Shown piece by piece: positions 43,576-52,907 of a stretch of 64,000 nucleotides of DNA. The stretch is from DTU019 sp050949825 (GTDB taxonomy: Bacteria > Bacillota > Syntrophomonadia > Syntrophomonadales > Syntrophomonadaceae): assembly GCA_050949825.1 (NCBI GenBank), contig JBMNGL010000001.1:372001-436000 (forward strand), in the 5' to 3' direction. Position 1 is the stretch's first letter, and every line of letters begins with the position of its first letter. Made by a program: the position numbers and the translations under genes. The notes below the pieces were generated by a model. It had not been told where the DNA came from. It was given only the letters and a program-made list of their open reading frames with translations, and made no database searches.

Positions 43576-44400
43576 GTGCGCTTTTACGGAGATTATCATA
43601 CCCATAGCAAATACAGCGATGGGCGGCAGGACCTGCCCGATATCGTGGCGGCAGCCTGCCAACAGGGCCTGCGCGAAGTTGCCATTACCGATCATGGTCC
43701 CATGTGTGCGGTTATTGGCATCAAAGATGCTGAAATTTATCTGCATATGAAAAAGCAAGCCGCCGCACTGCAAAAGGACTACCCGGATGTGCGCATTCTG
43801 GTCGGAGCCGAAGCCAATATCCGCGATCTGGATGGCAGCCTGGACATCCCTGATGAGATTATCGCCGAGTTGGACCTGCTCATTGCCGGCATCCATCCTT
43901 ATACCCGCCCCACCTCTATTCAAGACGGCATAGCCCTGTGGGTGCAAAACTCGCTGCGCCACCTGGGCCCGGGACAGTCACGCAAAGCCGTAGCTGCCAA
44001 TACCCAAGCCTGCATCGCGGCCATAAAGAACAACCCCCGCCTGGATATCCTCTCTCATCCCGGGTTATTCTTTGACGTTGATACGGCGGCTGTGGCTGAA
44101 GCCTGTGCCCAATATGAGGTCTTATTTGAAATAAATTGCGGCCATAGCCACCCCGCTATTTCTGATATAATAGAAGCGGAGCAGACCGGGGTTTGCTTCA
44201 TTGTTAATAGTGATGCTCATTTTCAGGAAACAGTAGGGGAGTTAACATATGGCAGCAGGCTGGTCAAGAGCATAGGCCTGGAGCCAGAACGGATTGTCAA
44301 CCGTGCTTCCGGGGGGGGGATTGCCCTGTGGGGGAAAAGAGAGAGAGTCTGCACATACTCATCATCACCGGCTTATCAGGAGCCGGCAAGACCCAGGTAA
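43576..44400 (+). CDS. PHP-domain metal-dependent phosphoesterase
   Basis: About 274 residues. All PHP metal motifs are visible: DYHTHSKYSDG near the start, ITDHG, GAEANI, GIHPY, LSHPG and NSDAH. The size fits the YcdX/histidinol-phosphatase-like branch; the natural substrate is unknown. GTG 43576 follows AGGTGG. The 3' end is doubtful: a G9 run at 44311-44319 lies just before the last 27 codons, which overlap rapZ and do not look conserved. One base more in the run would fuse it in frame with rapZ. Confidence 0.8.
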   Translation: MRFYGDYHTHSKYSDGRQDLPDIVAAACQQGLREVAITDHGPMCAVIGIKDAEIYLHMKKQAAALQKDYPDVRILVGAEANIRDLDGSLDIPDEIIAELDLLIAGIHPYTRPTSIQDGIALWVQNSLRHLGPGQSRKAVAANTQACIAAIKNNPRLDILSHPGLFFDVDTAAVAEACAQYEVLFEINCGHSHPAISDIIEAEQTGVCFIVNSDAHFQETVGELTYGSRLVKSIGLEPERIVNRASGGGIALWGKRERVCTYSSSPAYQEPARPR

Positions 44401-45215
44401 TCAATTGCCTGGAAGATATGGAATACTACTGTGTTGATAACCTGCCGCCGGTTTTATTGACTAAATTTGTCGAATTGAGTCTTCAATCGGAAGGAAAGAT
44501 AGACAAGGTAGCCCTGGTTATCGATGCTCGCGGCGGGGAATTTTTCTCTGACCTGGCCAGGGCTTTAGACGATCTCAAACAGGAACAAATACCTTATGAA
44601 ATCCTCTTCCTGGAGGCTGCTGACGAGGTTCTCATCCGCCGCTTCAAGGAGTCCCGTCGTCGTCATCCCCTATCCACCACCTGGCGTTTGCAGGAGGCCA
44701 TTCAGGTGGAGAAGAATATGCTGGAGGAGCTGCGCGGTTCCGCCAATGTGGTTATTGATACCTCCACCCTGACACCCCGCGAACTCAAGGAGAAGTTGAC
44801 CAGTCTTTACAGTCATCGCCAGATGCATGGCTTCACCGTGAACGTGGTTTCCTTTGGCTATAAATTGGGGATACCCATCGATTCCGATATTGTTATCGAT
44901 GTGCGCTTTATTCCCAACCCGTTTTATAACCCGGTTATGCGCCATATGACGGGAGAGGACCGTGAAGTGATCGATTATGTGCTGGAATCCACCATTACCA
45001 AATCGTTTACGCGGCGCTTTGTAAATCTATTGAAATTCTTGATACCCCATTATGTCAATGAAGGTAAAACCAATCTAGCTCTGTCCATTGGCTGCACCGG
45101 CGGTCAGCATCGCTCCGTGGTCCTGGCGGTCTTTATCGGTGAACAGCTCAAACAAATGGGATATAACGTTATTATCAGGCATAGAGATATTGCAAAGTAT
45201 AAATTGGAGGATTAG
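44328..45215 (+). CDS. rapZ: RNase adapter / nucleotide-binding protein RapZ (YvcJ)
   Basis: 295 residues with Walker A ITGLSGAGKTQ at the N-terminus and the C-terminal domain (VLAVFIGEQL, SIGCTGGQHRSV). GTG 44328 has the G9A run as Shine-Dalgarno. Family knowledge: binds nucleotides and, in enteric bacteria, small RNAs; in Bacillus it affects competence gene expression. It is the first of the rapZ-yvcK-whiA group, with one to twenty bases between genes. Confidence 0.95.
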   Translation: MGEKRESLHILIITGLSGAGKTQVINCLEDMEYYCVDNLPPVLLTKFVELSLQSEGKIDKVALVIDARGGEFFSDLARALDDLKQEQIPYEILFLEAADEVLIRRFKESRRRHPLSTTWRLQEAIQVEKNMLEELRGSANVVIDTSTLTPRELKEKLTSLYSHRQMHGFTVNVVSFGYKLGIPIDSDIVIDVRFIPNPFYNPVMRHMTGEDREVIDYVLESTITKSFTRRFVNLLKFLIPHYVNEGKTNLALSIGCTGGQHRSVVLAVFIGEQLKQMGYNVIIRHRDIAKYKLED

Positions 45216-46187
45216 ATGAAGCGGTTCAAACCTGAACCCCGCATTGTGGTCATCGGTGGCGGTACCGGGCTATCGGTGATGCTTAAGGGTTTAAAGAAAT
45301 ATACCTCTCAGCTCACCGCAGTAGTCACAGTAACCGATGATGGCGGCAGTTCCGGCCGGCTGCGTTCTGAACTGGGGGTATTGCCTCCCGGAGATATACG
45401 CAACTGTCTGGTGGCCCTGGCTGAGACAGAGACTTTGATGGACAAGGTCTTCCAGCATCGCTTTAACGCTGGCGACGGATTGCAAGGCCATAATCTGGGC
45501 AATCTGCTCCTGGTGGCCTTGACCGATATTGCCGGTGATTTCGTCTCCGCCATCCGGGAAGTAAGCCAGGTTTTAAAGGTTCGCGGGCAGGTGCTGCCGG
45601 CAACCCTGGAATATGTGACCCTGGCGGCGAAAATGCAGGACGGCAGCATTGTGACCGGCGAAACCTCCATACGCCGCCATGATCAGAAGATAGAAAAGGT
45701 TTTTTTAATTCCGGGAAAATGCCTGCCGGCTCCAGAAACCCTGGAAGCCATTCGGGAGGCAGATGCTGTCATTCTTGGTCCCGGCAGCCTTTATACCAGC
45801 ATTATTCCCAACCTGTTGGTGCATGGGGTGGTGTCTGCTATTGAGGAGTCAAAGGCGGTGACCTGTTATGTCAGCAATATCATGACTGAAAAAGGGGAAA
45901 CTGATGGTTACAGCGCCGCTGATCATCTCCGTGTCATCCTGGAGCATCTGGGCCAACAGATTATCGATTATGTGATAGTTAACTCCGGACCCATTGACGA
46001 AGACCGCCTGGAACGTTACCGGGAAGAAAAAGCGGTGCCCGTACAGACTACCAGCGATGAGATTATCGCCCTGGGCATGGTCTTAATTGCCCAGGATCTG
46101 GTGTCAGACACTGATGTGGCCTGGCATGCCCCGGATAAACTGGCCCGGGTTATCATCGATATTATTGAAGCCAATGCTGAAAAATAA
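45216..46187 (+). CDS. yvcK: Gluconeogenesis factor YvcK (CofD-like)
   Basis: 323 residues with the signature VIGGGTGLSVMLKGLK at the start and TVTDDGGSSGRLR near residue 42. Starts directly after the rapZ stop. Family knowledge: binds UDP-sugars and is needed for growth on gluconeogenic carbon sources and for cell shape. That fits an organism which lives on small organic acids, though that lifestyle is inferred. Confidence 0.95.
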   Translation: MKRFKPEPRIVVIGGGTGLSVMLKGLKKYTSQLTAVVTVTDDGGSSGRLRSELGVLPPGDIRNCLVALAETETLMDKVFQHRFNAGDGLQGHNLGNLLLVALTDIAGDFVSAIREVSQVLKVRGQVLPATLEYVTLAAKMQDGSIVTGETSIRRHDQKIEKVFLIPGKCLPAPETLEAIREADAVILGPGSLYTSIIPNLLVHGVVSAIEESKAVTCYVSNIMTEKGETDGYSAADHLRVILEHLGQQIIDYVIVNSGPIDEDRLERYREEKAVPVQTTSDEIIALGMVLIAQDLVSDTDVAWHAPDKLARVIIDIIEANAEK

Positions 46188-46207
46188 TCAGATCAGAGGA
46201 AGCAAGC

Positions 46208-47149
46208 ATGAGTTTTTCCAATCAGGTAAAAGAAGAACTGGCTCGGGAAATACCTGATAGAACTTGTTGCCGGCGGGCTGAAATAGCAGCCTTGATTCAT
46301 GTTAGCGGGCGGATCAGCAAAACAGGCCCGGATCAGTGTATACTGGTAGTACAGGCAGAGCAGGCTGCCAGCGCCCGCAAGATCTTTTCCCTGATGAAAT
46401 CGGTTTATGGTTTACAGACCAAGGTACAGGTAAAGAAAAGGAGACGTTTTAAAAAGACCCGTATTTATGAAGTACATGCTATGATTAGTCAAAAGGATAC
46501 TCTCCTATGGCAGGAACTGTCCAGTCTTAACCTGGCCGGCAGCCGGAGGAAACGCCTGGAGGCCTCGCTTATCGGAAGAACCTGCTGCAAGCGTGCTTAT
46601 ATAAGGGGGGTGTTTTTGAGCCGGGGTTTTGTCAATCGCCCGGAAGGAGAATACCATCTGGAGATAGTGTTGAAGGAAATGCCGCTGGCCCGAGAGATTC
46701 AGCGGTTGTTGTTGAGATTTAACCTGCCCAGCAGGATAGTCGAACGCAAGAAGAACCTGGTATTATATATAAAAGAGGGCGAGAAGATTGGAGACTTTCT
46801 ACGAGTGGTTGGAGCCCATAAAGCCTTGCTTGATTTTGAGAATGTACGTATTCTAAAATCCATGCGCAACAGCATCAACCGCCAGGTGAATTGCGAAACC
46901 GCCAATCTCGCTAAAACCGTACATGCTTCGGTGCGCCAGATTGAATTGATAAATAGAATGGTAGAGTTGAAAGGCTGGGATTTCTTCCCCGCCCAACTGC
47001 GCGATCTGGCCCGGGTGCGTATAGAGCACCCCGATCAGCCCTTAAAAGAATTGGGAGCCATGTTAGACCCGCCCTTAAGCAAATCCGGCGCTGCCTACCG
47101 GATGCGCAAGTTAGAACAGTGGGCGGAAGACATTATTGATACCTACTAA
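46208..47149 (+). CDS. whiA: DNA-binding protein WhiA
   Basis: 313 residues. An N-terminal LAGLIDADG-like fold (CCRRAEIAALIHVSGR; RTCCKRAYIRGVFLSRGFVN) and a C-terminal helix-turn-helix (LKELGAMLDPPLSKSGAAYRMRKL). Family knowledge: regulates sporulation in Streptomyces and division and chromosome segregation in Bacillus. ATG 46208 follows AGAGGAAG. It closes the rapZ-yvcK-whiA run. Downstream (47160-47195) is a small piece related to the GGGACGTTCTT hairpin repeats. Confidence 0.95.
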   Translation: MSFSNQVKEELAREIPDRTCCRRAEIAALIHVSGRISKTGPDQCILVVQAEQAASARKIFSLMKSVYGLQTKVQVKKRRRFKKTRIYEVHAMISQKDTLLWQELSSLNLAGSRRKRLEASLIGRTCCKRAYIRGVFLSRGFVNRPEGEYHLEIVLKEMPLAREIQRLLLRFNLPSRIVERKKNLVLYIKEGEKIGDFLRVVGAHKALLDFENVRILKSMRNSINRQVNCETANLAKTVHASVRQIELINRMVELKGWDFFPAQLRDLARVRIEHPDQPLKELGAMLDPPLSKSGAAYRMRKLEQWAEDIIDTY

Positions 47150-47251
47150 AAAGCTGCACGGGGGAAGCAAGAAGAACGTCCCCCTGTTCCCCAAGAGATA
47201 GATAGACTAGAGAGATAGAGAGAGACCTGCTGATAGGAGAGGAAAGTAATC

Positions 47252-48637
47252 ATGCGGCTTGTTCATGATGTGATTTTGGCGCAACAACAAAAACTACTCA
47301 TGACCCCGGAGCTTCGTCAGGCCATTGCCATACTGCAGATGTCCTCCCTGGAACTGTCCGAGTATATCCGTAATGAATTAGCTGAAAATCCTCTTTTGGA
47401 AGAAAAAGACGAAGCGGAGGAGAGCGCTGATAATGAGGAGGAAATGACCACAGAGGTCAATGATGATATCAGCGAGTGGCTGGATGTATTCGGCGACAAT
47501 GATTCTTACGATGCTGCGGTCAACTACCAGGAAGAAGACAAATCCCTGGAGAGTTATGTGGCCCAAAAGCCCAGCCTGTATGAACACCTGGAGTTTCAGC
47601 TGCATCTTTACAGCACCTCGCCCGAAGACCAGATCATCGGTCATTATCTTATTGGCAGCATAGATGAGAATGGATATCTGACCGCCAACCTGGAGGATGT
47701 AGCCCGACAGTTGAACGTTGATATAGAACAGGTCAATAAGGCTCTGGAATTGATCCAGTCTTTTACCCCGCCGGGTTTGGGAGCTCGCAACCTGGCCGAG
47801 TGCCTCCTCTTGCAGTTGCGTCAGTACGGAAAAGACTCCGCCATTGCGCGCAGTATCATCAACGATTATCTTCCTGATTTGGCCCGGGGGCGCTTGAATC
47901 ATATTGCGCAAAAGCTGGGTGTTCCGGTGCAAAAGATCCAACAAATCTGCGACATTATCAGAACCCTTGACCCCAAGCCCGGCCTGCAGTTTGGTGGCGA
48001 TGAGACTAAATATGTGACCCCGGATATGATTGTGGAAAAGATTGATGGGGAATATGTGGTTATTATCAATGATTTCAACTTTCCCCGCCTGATCGTCAAC
48101 AATATGTATGAAAGCCTGTTAAAACAGGCAGACTTCCAATCTCAGGAGGCCCGCAAATATCTGGAAGATAAAATGGGTTCTGCCGTCTGGCTGATTCGCA
48201 GCATCGAACAGCGCCGCATGACCCTGTACCGGGTATCACGCTGCATAGTGGATTTGCAAAGTGATTTTCTCGATCAAGGGGTAAAACATCTGAAGCCCAT
48301 GACCCTGCGTCAGGTAGCCGAGTTGATTAATGTGCATGAATCGACCGTGAGCCGCGCTACCACCAACAAATATATGCAAACCCCACAGGGATTATTTGAA
48401 CTCAAGTATTTCTTTAGCACCGGCGTGGAATCCAATGGTGAGGATAAGGTCTCTTCCAAAAGCATCAAGCACATGCTGCAGGAGATCGTCGTCAGTGAAG
48501 ACCCGTTGCGCCCCATCAGTGATGAAGCCATTTCCAAACTGCTGCGGGAGCAGGGCATCCGCATATCGCGCCGCACTGTGGCCAAATACCGCCAGGAACT
48601 CAATATTCCGCCTACTTCAGCGCGACGACGCTATTGA
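47252..48637 (+). CDS. rpoN: RNA polymerase sigma-54 factor
   Basis: 461 residues. The Gln/Leu-rich region I (LAQQQKLLMTPELRQAIAIL, residues 9-28), an acidic region II (EEKDEAEESADNEEEMTTE), core-binding region, HTH (LRQVAELINVHESTVSRAT) and the RpoN box (ISRRTVAKYRQELNI). ATG 47252 follows GGAGAGGAAA. Family knowledge: requires AAA+ activators, none of which is in the window. I saw no convincing -24/-12 promoter here. Confidence 0.96.
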   Translation: MRLVHDVILAQQQKLLMTPELRQAIAILQMSSLELSEYIRNELAENPLLEEKDEAEESADNEEEMTTEVNDDISEWLDVFGDNDSYDAAVNYQEEDKSLESYVAQKPSLYEHLEFQLHLYSTSPEDQIIGHYLIGSIDENGYLTANLEDVARQLNVDIEQVNKALELIQSFTPPGLGARNLAECLLLQLRQYGKDSAIARSIINDYLPDLARGRLNHIAQKLGVPVQKIQQICDIIRTLDPKPGLQFGGDETKYVTPDMIVEKIDGEYVVIINDFNFPRLIVNNMYESLLKQADFQSQEARKYLEDKMGSAVWLIRSIEQRRMTLYRVSRCIVDLQSDFLDQGVKHLKPMTLRQVAELINVHESTVSRATTNKYMQTPQGLFELKYFFSTGVESNGEDKVSSKSIKHMLQEIVVSEDPLRPISDEAISKLLREQGIRISRRTVAKYRQELNIPPTSARRRY

Positions 48638-48746
48638 ACTGGCATTATTACCCTGAATGGTGCTGCTTGATATGGCACCGGTTGGAAGATAGGCACTTTC
48701 AAGCCCGCAGCCTCCCGCCCGTTGTATTATTTTTCCTGCAATATGA

Positions 48747-48752
48747 TATAAT
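48747..48752 (+). promoter_or_regulatory. Candidate -10 element for cggR
   Basis: A perfect TATAAT lies 102 bases before cggR. TTGTAT, 19 bases upstream, is a weak -35. It precedes the tandem operator-like repeats, as expected for an autoregulated operon. Confidence 0.45.
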
Positions 48753-48785
48753 ATGTATAGTTCAAGGGTTAAGTGTGTTTGTAAT

Positions 48786-48820
48786 GGGGCAAAAATGCCC
48801 CTGAGGGGTATTGACATCCC
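48786..48820 (+). promoter_or_regulatory. Candidate tandem CggR operator
   Basis: Two related 16-base blocks, GGGGCAAAAATGCCCC (48786-48801) and GGGGTATTGACATCCC (48805-48820), stand three bases apart between the -10 element and cggR. The first is a perfect palindrome with a central A-rich spacer. CggR of Bacillus binds two similar tandem GGGAC-type sites in the same place. Assignment rests on position and symmetry. Confidence 0.45.
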
Positions 48821-48853
48821 AAGAGCGGCCTCTGGCAGGCTGCTGGAGAGAAT

Positions 48854-49873
48854 ATGGAAAGACTGTTTACTATTATAGAGCGCTTTACACCGGATGCCAT
48901 GGCAATTATCACCAACCGCTATAAAATGCTGAAGCAGATTATGCACCAGCAACCGGTGGGCAGGCGGCAGCTTTGCAAAGCACTGAACTTAACCGAACGT
49001 ATGGTTCGTGCCGAGATTGATATTCTGAAATCCTCCGGCTTAATCCACACCACACCTGCGGGCATTTATCTCAGCCCGGCCGGGGAGGATATGATAAACG
49101 AGATTGATGTTTTCGTTCCCCATCTTTTTAATATCCACAGCCTGGCCGAACAGATTAAGAAGCGTTTCAACCTGGAGGAAGTGATTCTGGTGCCGGGGGA
49201 CTCGTACTGCGATAAGATGGTAAAAAAGGACCTGGGCCGGGTTGCGGCTGCCTATATGAAAAAAAGGCTGTTTTCGGGCTGCACCCTGGCGGTTACCGGG
49301 GGAAGCACCCTGGCTGAAGTCGCCGATGCTATTACGGATGGCATGGGGCTTTCCAACCTGATGGTGGTTCCGGCCCGAGGCGGTTTGGGAGAAGATATGG
49401 AGCAGCAGGCGGGATCGATTGCAGCCCGGATTGCTAAAACCATCGGCGCGCAGTACCGTATGCTGCATATACCCGATAAACTGCAGCAAGCCACTGCAGA
49501 GGTGCTCAAACAGGATCCCTATATCAGGGAAATTACGCAGCTCATAAAATCGAGTCAGATCCTTTTCCATGGTATTGGTTCGGCGATGGAAATGGCCAAT
49601 CGCAGAGGTTTAACGCCTGCAGAGATAGCGCTCCTGCAGGCCAAAGGCGCGGTGGGCGAAGCCTTTAGATATTATTTTGATGAACAGGGCAATATAGTAC
49701 ATGAGGTTCCTGGAATTGGATTGGAATTCCATGACCTGGCCCATATTCATACCGTGGTGGCAGTAGCTGGCGGCAGCAACAAAGCCCCGGCTATCAAAGC
49801 GGTGTTAAGCAGGGGACAGCAAACCGTACTGGTTACGGATGAAGGTGCAGCACAGGCGATAGTGGGCATTTGA
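48854..49873 (+). CDS. cggR: Central glycolytic genes regulator (SorC/DeoR family)
   Basis: 339 residues: an N-terminal winged helix (about 30-75; VGRRQLCKALNLTERMVRAEIDIL) and a sugar-phosphate-binding domain with VTGGSTLAEVADAI and GIGSAMEMANRRG. Family knowledge: represses gap-pgk-tpi-pgm-eno until fructose-1,6-bisphosphate rises. It lies 22 bases upstream of gap, the same order as in Bacillus. ATG 48854 follows GGAGAGA. Confidence 0.93.
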   Translation: MERLFTIIERFTPDAMAIITNRYKMLKQIMHQQPVGRRQLCKALNLTERMVRAEIDILKSSGLIHTTPAGIYLSPAGEDMINEIDVFVPHLFNIHSLAEQIKKRFNLEEVILVPGDSYCDKMVKKDLGRVAAAYMKKRLFSGCTLAVTGGSTLAEVADAITDGMGLSNLMVVPARGGLGEDMEQQAGSIAARIAKTIGAQYRMLHIPDKLQQATAEVLKQDPYIREITQLIKSSQILFHGIGSAMEMANRRGLTPAEIALLQAKGAVGEAFRYYFDEQGNIVHEVPGIGLEFHDLAHIHTVVAVAGGSNKAPAIKAVLSRGQQTVLVTDEGAAQAIVGI

Positions 49874-49895
49874 AATAAGGAAAGGTGGTCGGAGT

Positions 49896-50900
49896 ATGAC
49901 AGTAAAAATTGGGATTAACGGTTTTGGTAGAATTGGCCGCTTGGTGGCCCGAATTATTGTATCGCGGCCCGAGCTGGATCTGGTGGCAATAAACGATCTG
50001 GGCAACCTCAAGGCCAGCGCGCATCTATTTAAGTATGACAGCCTGCACGGCGAATTCCCGGGCCAGGTATCAACGGATACCGATGCCCTCATCATAGATG
50101 GCCGCAAGATTCTTTACAGCAGTGAAAAGGATCCCGCCCGGCTGCCCTGGGCTGATTTAGGCGTGGATATTGTCATCGAGGGAACCGGTGTTTTCCGCAG
50201 CCGCAGTAAAGCAGGCCTGCACCTGCAGGCAGGAGCCAAAAAGGTCATCATAACGGCGCCGGGTGATAACATCGATTTAACCATGGTGATGGGCGTAAAT
50301 GAGGATAAATACCAGCCCGCTTATCAGCTTATCAGCAACGCCTCCTGCACCACCAACTGTCTGGCCCCGGTAGCCAAGGTTCTTTTGGATAAATTCGGCA
50401 TCGTCAAAGGGCTTATGACTACGGTGCATGCATATACCAATGACCAGCGTATTCTCGATTTAGCCCATAATGATTTACGCCGCGCCCGCGCTGCGGGACA
50501 ATCGATGATTCCCACCACCACCGGAGCAGCCAAGGCCCTGGGCCTGGTTATCCCGGAATTGGACGGCAAACTGGACGGCCTGGCTATAAGGGTGCCCACC
50601 CCGGTGGTTTCGCTGGTTGACCTGACCGTTGAGCTGGAAAGAGCGGCCGGCCAAAAGGACATCAATCAAGCCTTTCTGGAGGCCAGCCAGGGACCTATGC
50701 AGGGGATTTTGAAATACACGGAAGTGCCGCTGGTCTCAGCAGATTATCGCGGCGACAGCCATTCTGCCATCGTTGACGGGCCCTTGACCATGACCATGGG
50801 AGATAGAACCGCAAAGGTAGTGGCCTGGTATGATAATGAATGGGCTTATTCGGTGCGCTGTGTTGACATGGCTCAATATATAGCCCGGCAAGGCTGGTAA
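49896..50900 (+). CDS. gap: Glyceraldehyde-3-phosphate dehydrogenase, type I
   Basis: 334 residues. The NAD-binding start is KIGINGFGRIGRLVAR and the catalytic Cys is in SNASCTTNCLAPV (near 151). The NAD-site Asp (NDLGN) at position 33 suggests an NAD-linked catabolic enzyme, but cofactor choice cannot be fixed by eye. ATG 49896 follows AAGGAAAGG. First structural gene of the lower glycolysis operon. Confidence 0.96.
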   Translation: MTVKIGINGFGRIGRLVARIIVSRPELDLVAINDLGNLKASAHLFKYDSLHGEFPGQVSTDTDALIIDGRKILYSSEKDPARLPWADLGVDIVIEGTGVFRSRSKAGLHLQAGAKKVIITAPGDNIDLTMVMGVNEDKYQPAYQLISNASCTTNCLAPVAKVLLDKFGIVKGLMTTVHAYTNDQRILDLAHNDLRRARAAGQSMIPTTTGAAKALGLVIPELDGKLDGLAIRVPTPVVSLVDLTVELERAAGQKDINQAFLEASQGPMQGILKYTEVPLVSADYRGDSHSAIVDGPLTMTMGDRTAKVVAWYDNEWAYSVRCVDMAQYIARQGW

Positions 50901-50933
50901 GAATATCCGGGATAAAGTTTTGGAGGTGCATCA

Positions 50934-52121
50934 ATGCGCAGTATAAGGGATGCTGATGTTAAGGGAAAACGCGTTTTAATGCGGGTGGATTTTAACGTGC
51001 CCACAGATAAGGACAATGAAATTATTGATGATACCAAGATTCGGGAGGCGCTGCCCAGCATCGAGTATATTATCAAACAGGGCGGGCGTCTCATTCTGAT
51101 GAGCCATCTGGGCAGACCCAAAGGCGCCCCGGTGGAAAAATACAGCTTGAAAAGGGTTGCTGAACGTCTCAGCCAGTTGCTGTATAAACCGGTGGCCATG
51201 GCTCCTGCTGCCATCGGTCCGGAGGTATCGCGCCTGGTGCAGGGTGTGCAGCCCGGCGAGGTACTGCTGCTGGAAAATGTGCGCTTTTATCCTGGAGAAG
51301 AAAAGAATGATGCTGAATTTTCCCGGGCGCTGGCCGAGCTGGGGGATATATATGTAAATGACGCCTTTGGCAGCGCCCATCGCGCCCACTCTTCCACTAC
51401 CGGGATAGCTCATTATCGGCCGGCTTATGCAGGCTTATTGATGGAGAAGGAAGTGGCTATGCTGCGCCAGGTGCTGGAAGAGGGGCAGCAGCCGCGGATG
51501 GCCATCATGGGCGGGGCCAAGATTGCTGATAAACTCGGTTTGATCGATAACTTGATTGATAAAATGGATGTCATTGAAGTGGGCGGGGGCATGGCCAATA
51601 CATTTTTGAAGGCGCAGGGACTGCAGGTGGGCAAATCCCTGGTCGAAGATGATCTGCTGGAGGAAGCCCGGCGCCTGCTGCTCAAGGCGGAGCAAAAAGG
51701 GGTGGCTTTGATGCTGCCGGTCGATGTGGTTATTGCTCCTGAGATTTCGGCCTCGGCTGCGGTTAAGACGGTTGATGTTTTCGCCATCCCGGAAGATATG
51801 ATGATACTGGATATCGGGCCCAAGACTGTGGCCAATTTTAAAAAGGCCATTCTCGAGGCCCGCACCATAATATGGAACGGCCCCCTGGGGGTTTATGAGT
51901 ATGAACCGTTTTCCCATGGCACCCGCGAAGTAACCCGGGCAGTAGCCGCTTCACCGGCCCTGAGTGTAATCGGCGGCGGAGATTCGGCGGCGGCAGTACA
52001 CGATCTGGGTCTGGAAAAGGAGATTACCCACATTTCTACCGGGGGAGGCGCCAGCCTGGAGTTCCTGGAAGGCAGAGAACTGCCCGGAGTGGCGGTCTGT
52101 GAGGCCAGGGCCACTGCATAA
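50934..52121 (+). CDS. pgk: Phosphoglycerate kinase
   Basis: 395 residues, normal length. Motifs: LMRVDFNVPTD near the start, LMSHLGRPKG, FGSAHRAHSST, and the nucleotide site IGGGDSAAAVHDLG near the end. Makes ATP from 1,3-bisphosphoglycerate. ATG 50934 follows TTTGGAGGTG. No fusion to tpi, unlike in Thermotoga. Confidence 0.97.
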   Translation: MRSIRDADVKGKRVLMRVDFNVPTDKDNEIIDDTKIREALPSIEYIIKQGGRLILMSHLGRPKGAPVEKYSLKRVAERLSQLLYKPVAMAPAAIGPEVSRLVQGVQPGEVLLLENVRFYPGEEKNDAEFSRALAELGDIYVNDAFGSAHRAHSSTTGIAHYRPAYAGLLMEKEVAMLRQVLEEGQQPRMAIMGGAKIADKLGLIDNLIDKMDVIEVGGGMANTFLKAQGLQVGKSLVEDDLLEEARRLLLKAEQKGVALMLPVDVVIAPEISASAAVKTVDVFAIPEDMMILDIGPKTVANFKKAILEARTIIWNGPLGVYEYEPFSHGTREVTRAVAASPALSVIGGGDSAAAVHDLGLEKEITHISTGGGASLEFLEGRELPGVAVCEARATA

Positions 52122-52145
52122 AGTTGGCAGTAGGGAGTGATGCAG

Positions 52146-52907
52146 ATGAGAAGATTGTTGATTGCCGGCAATTGGAAGATGAATAAACTGCAGGCTGAAG
52201 CCCGGCAGTTTGTGAGCGAATATCTGCCTTTGGTAGCAGGGGTGAAGCGGGTTGATATGGTTTTATGTCCGCCCTATACCTGCCTGGGGGCGTTGCAGCC
52301 GGCCCTGGCCGGTTCCCGGGTTATGCTAGGAGCGCAGAACCTGTTTTGGGAAGGACAGGGGGCTTTTACCGGGGAAATCTCCCCGGCCATGCTCAGCGAT
52401 GCGGGCTGCCGTTATGTCATTGTCGGCCATTCCGAACGGCGCCACATCTTGGGCGAGAATAATTATCTTGTCAATAAGAAATTGGCCGCCGCCCTGGATG
52501 GCGGTTTGATTCCCATCCTGTGCGTGGGCGAAACCCTGCAGGAACGTGAAAAGAACCTGGCCATGCAGGTGGTGCAGGAGCAAGTGCGGCTGGCCCTCAA
52601 AGGCTTATCCTTTGCGGCGGAACAACTGGTGGTAGCTTATGAACCGGTTTGGGCTATTGGTACCGGGGTAAATGCCAGTCATGAAGATGCTCAGCAGATG
52701 TGCCGCTTTATCCGCCACAGCCTGGCGGATTTATACGATCAGGAAATGGCAGACCGGGTAAGAATACTGTATGGCGGCAGTGTCAAAGCCGATAATATTG
52801 CTCAGTTTTTGAATGAATCCGATATCGACGGGGCCCTGGTAGGCGGCGCCAGCTTACAGGCGGCCTCACTGGCGGCAATAGTTGGGGTGGGCGAAAATGC
52901 CGAATAA
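52146..52907 (+). CDS. tpiA: Triosephosphate isomerase
   Basis: 253 residues. Catalytic Lys in AGNWKMNK, His in VGHSERR and Glu in AYEPVWAIGTG, phosphate loop LYGGSVKADN. In-frame starts occur at 52137, 52140 and 52146; 52146 gives the normal N-terminus and the best distance from AGGGA. The stop lies inside the next gene. Confidence 0.97.
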   Translation: MRRLLIAGNWKMNKLQAEARQFVSEYLPLVAGVKRVDMVLCPPYTCLGALQPALAGSRVMLGAQNLFWEGQGAFTGEISPAMLSDAGCRYVIVGHSERRHILGENNYLVNKKLAAALDGGLIPILCVGETLQEREKNLAMQVVQEQVRLALKGLSFAAEQLVVAYEPVWAIGTGVNASHEDAQQMCRFIRHSLADLYDQEMADRVRILYGGSVKADNIAQFLNESDIDGALVGGASLQAASLAAIVGVGENAE

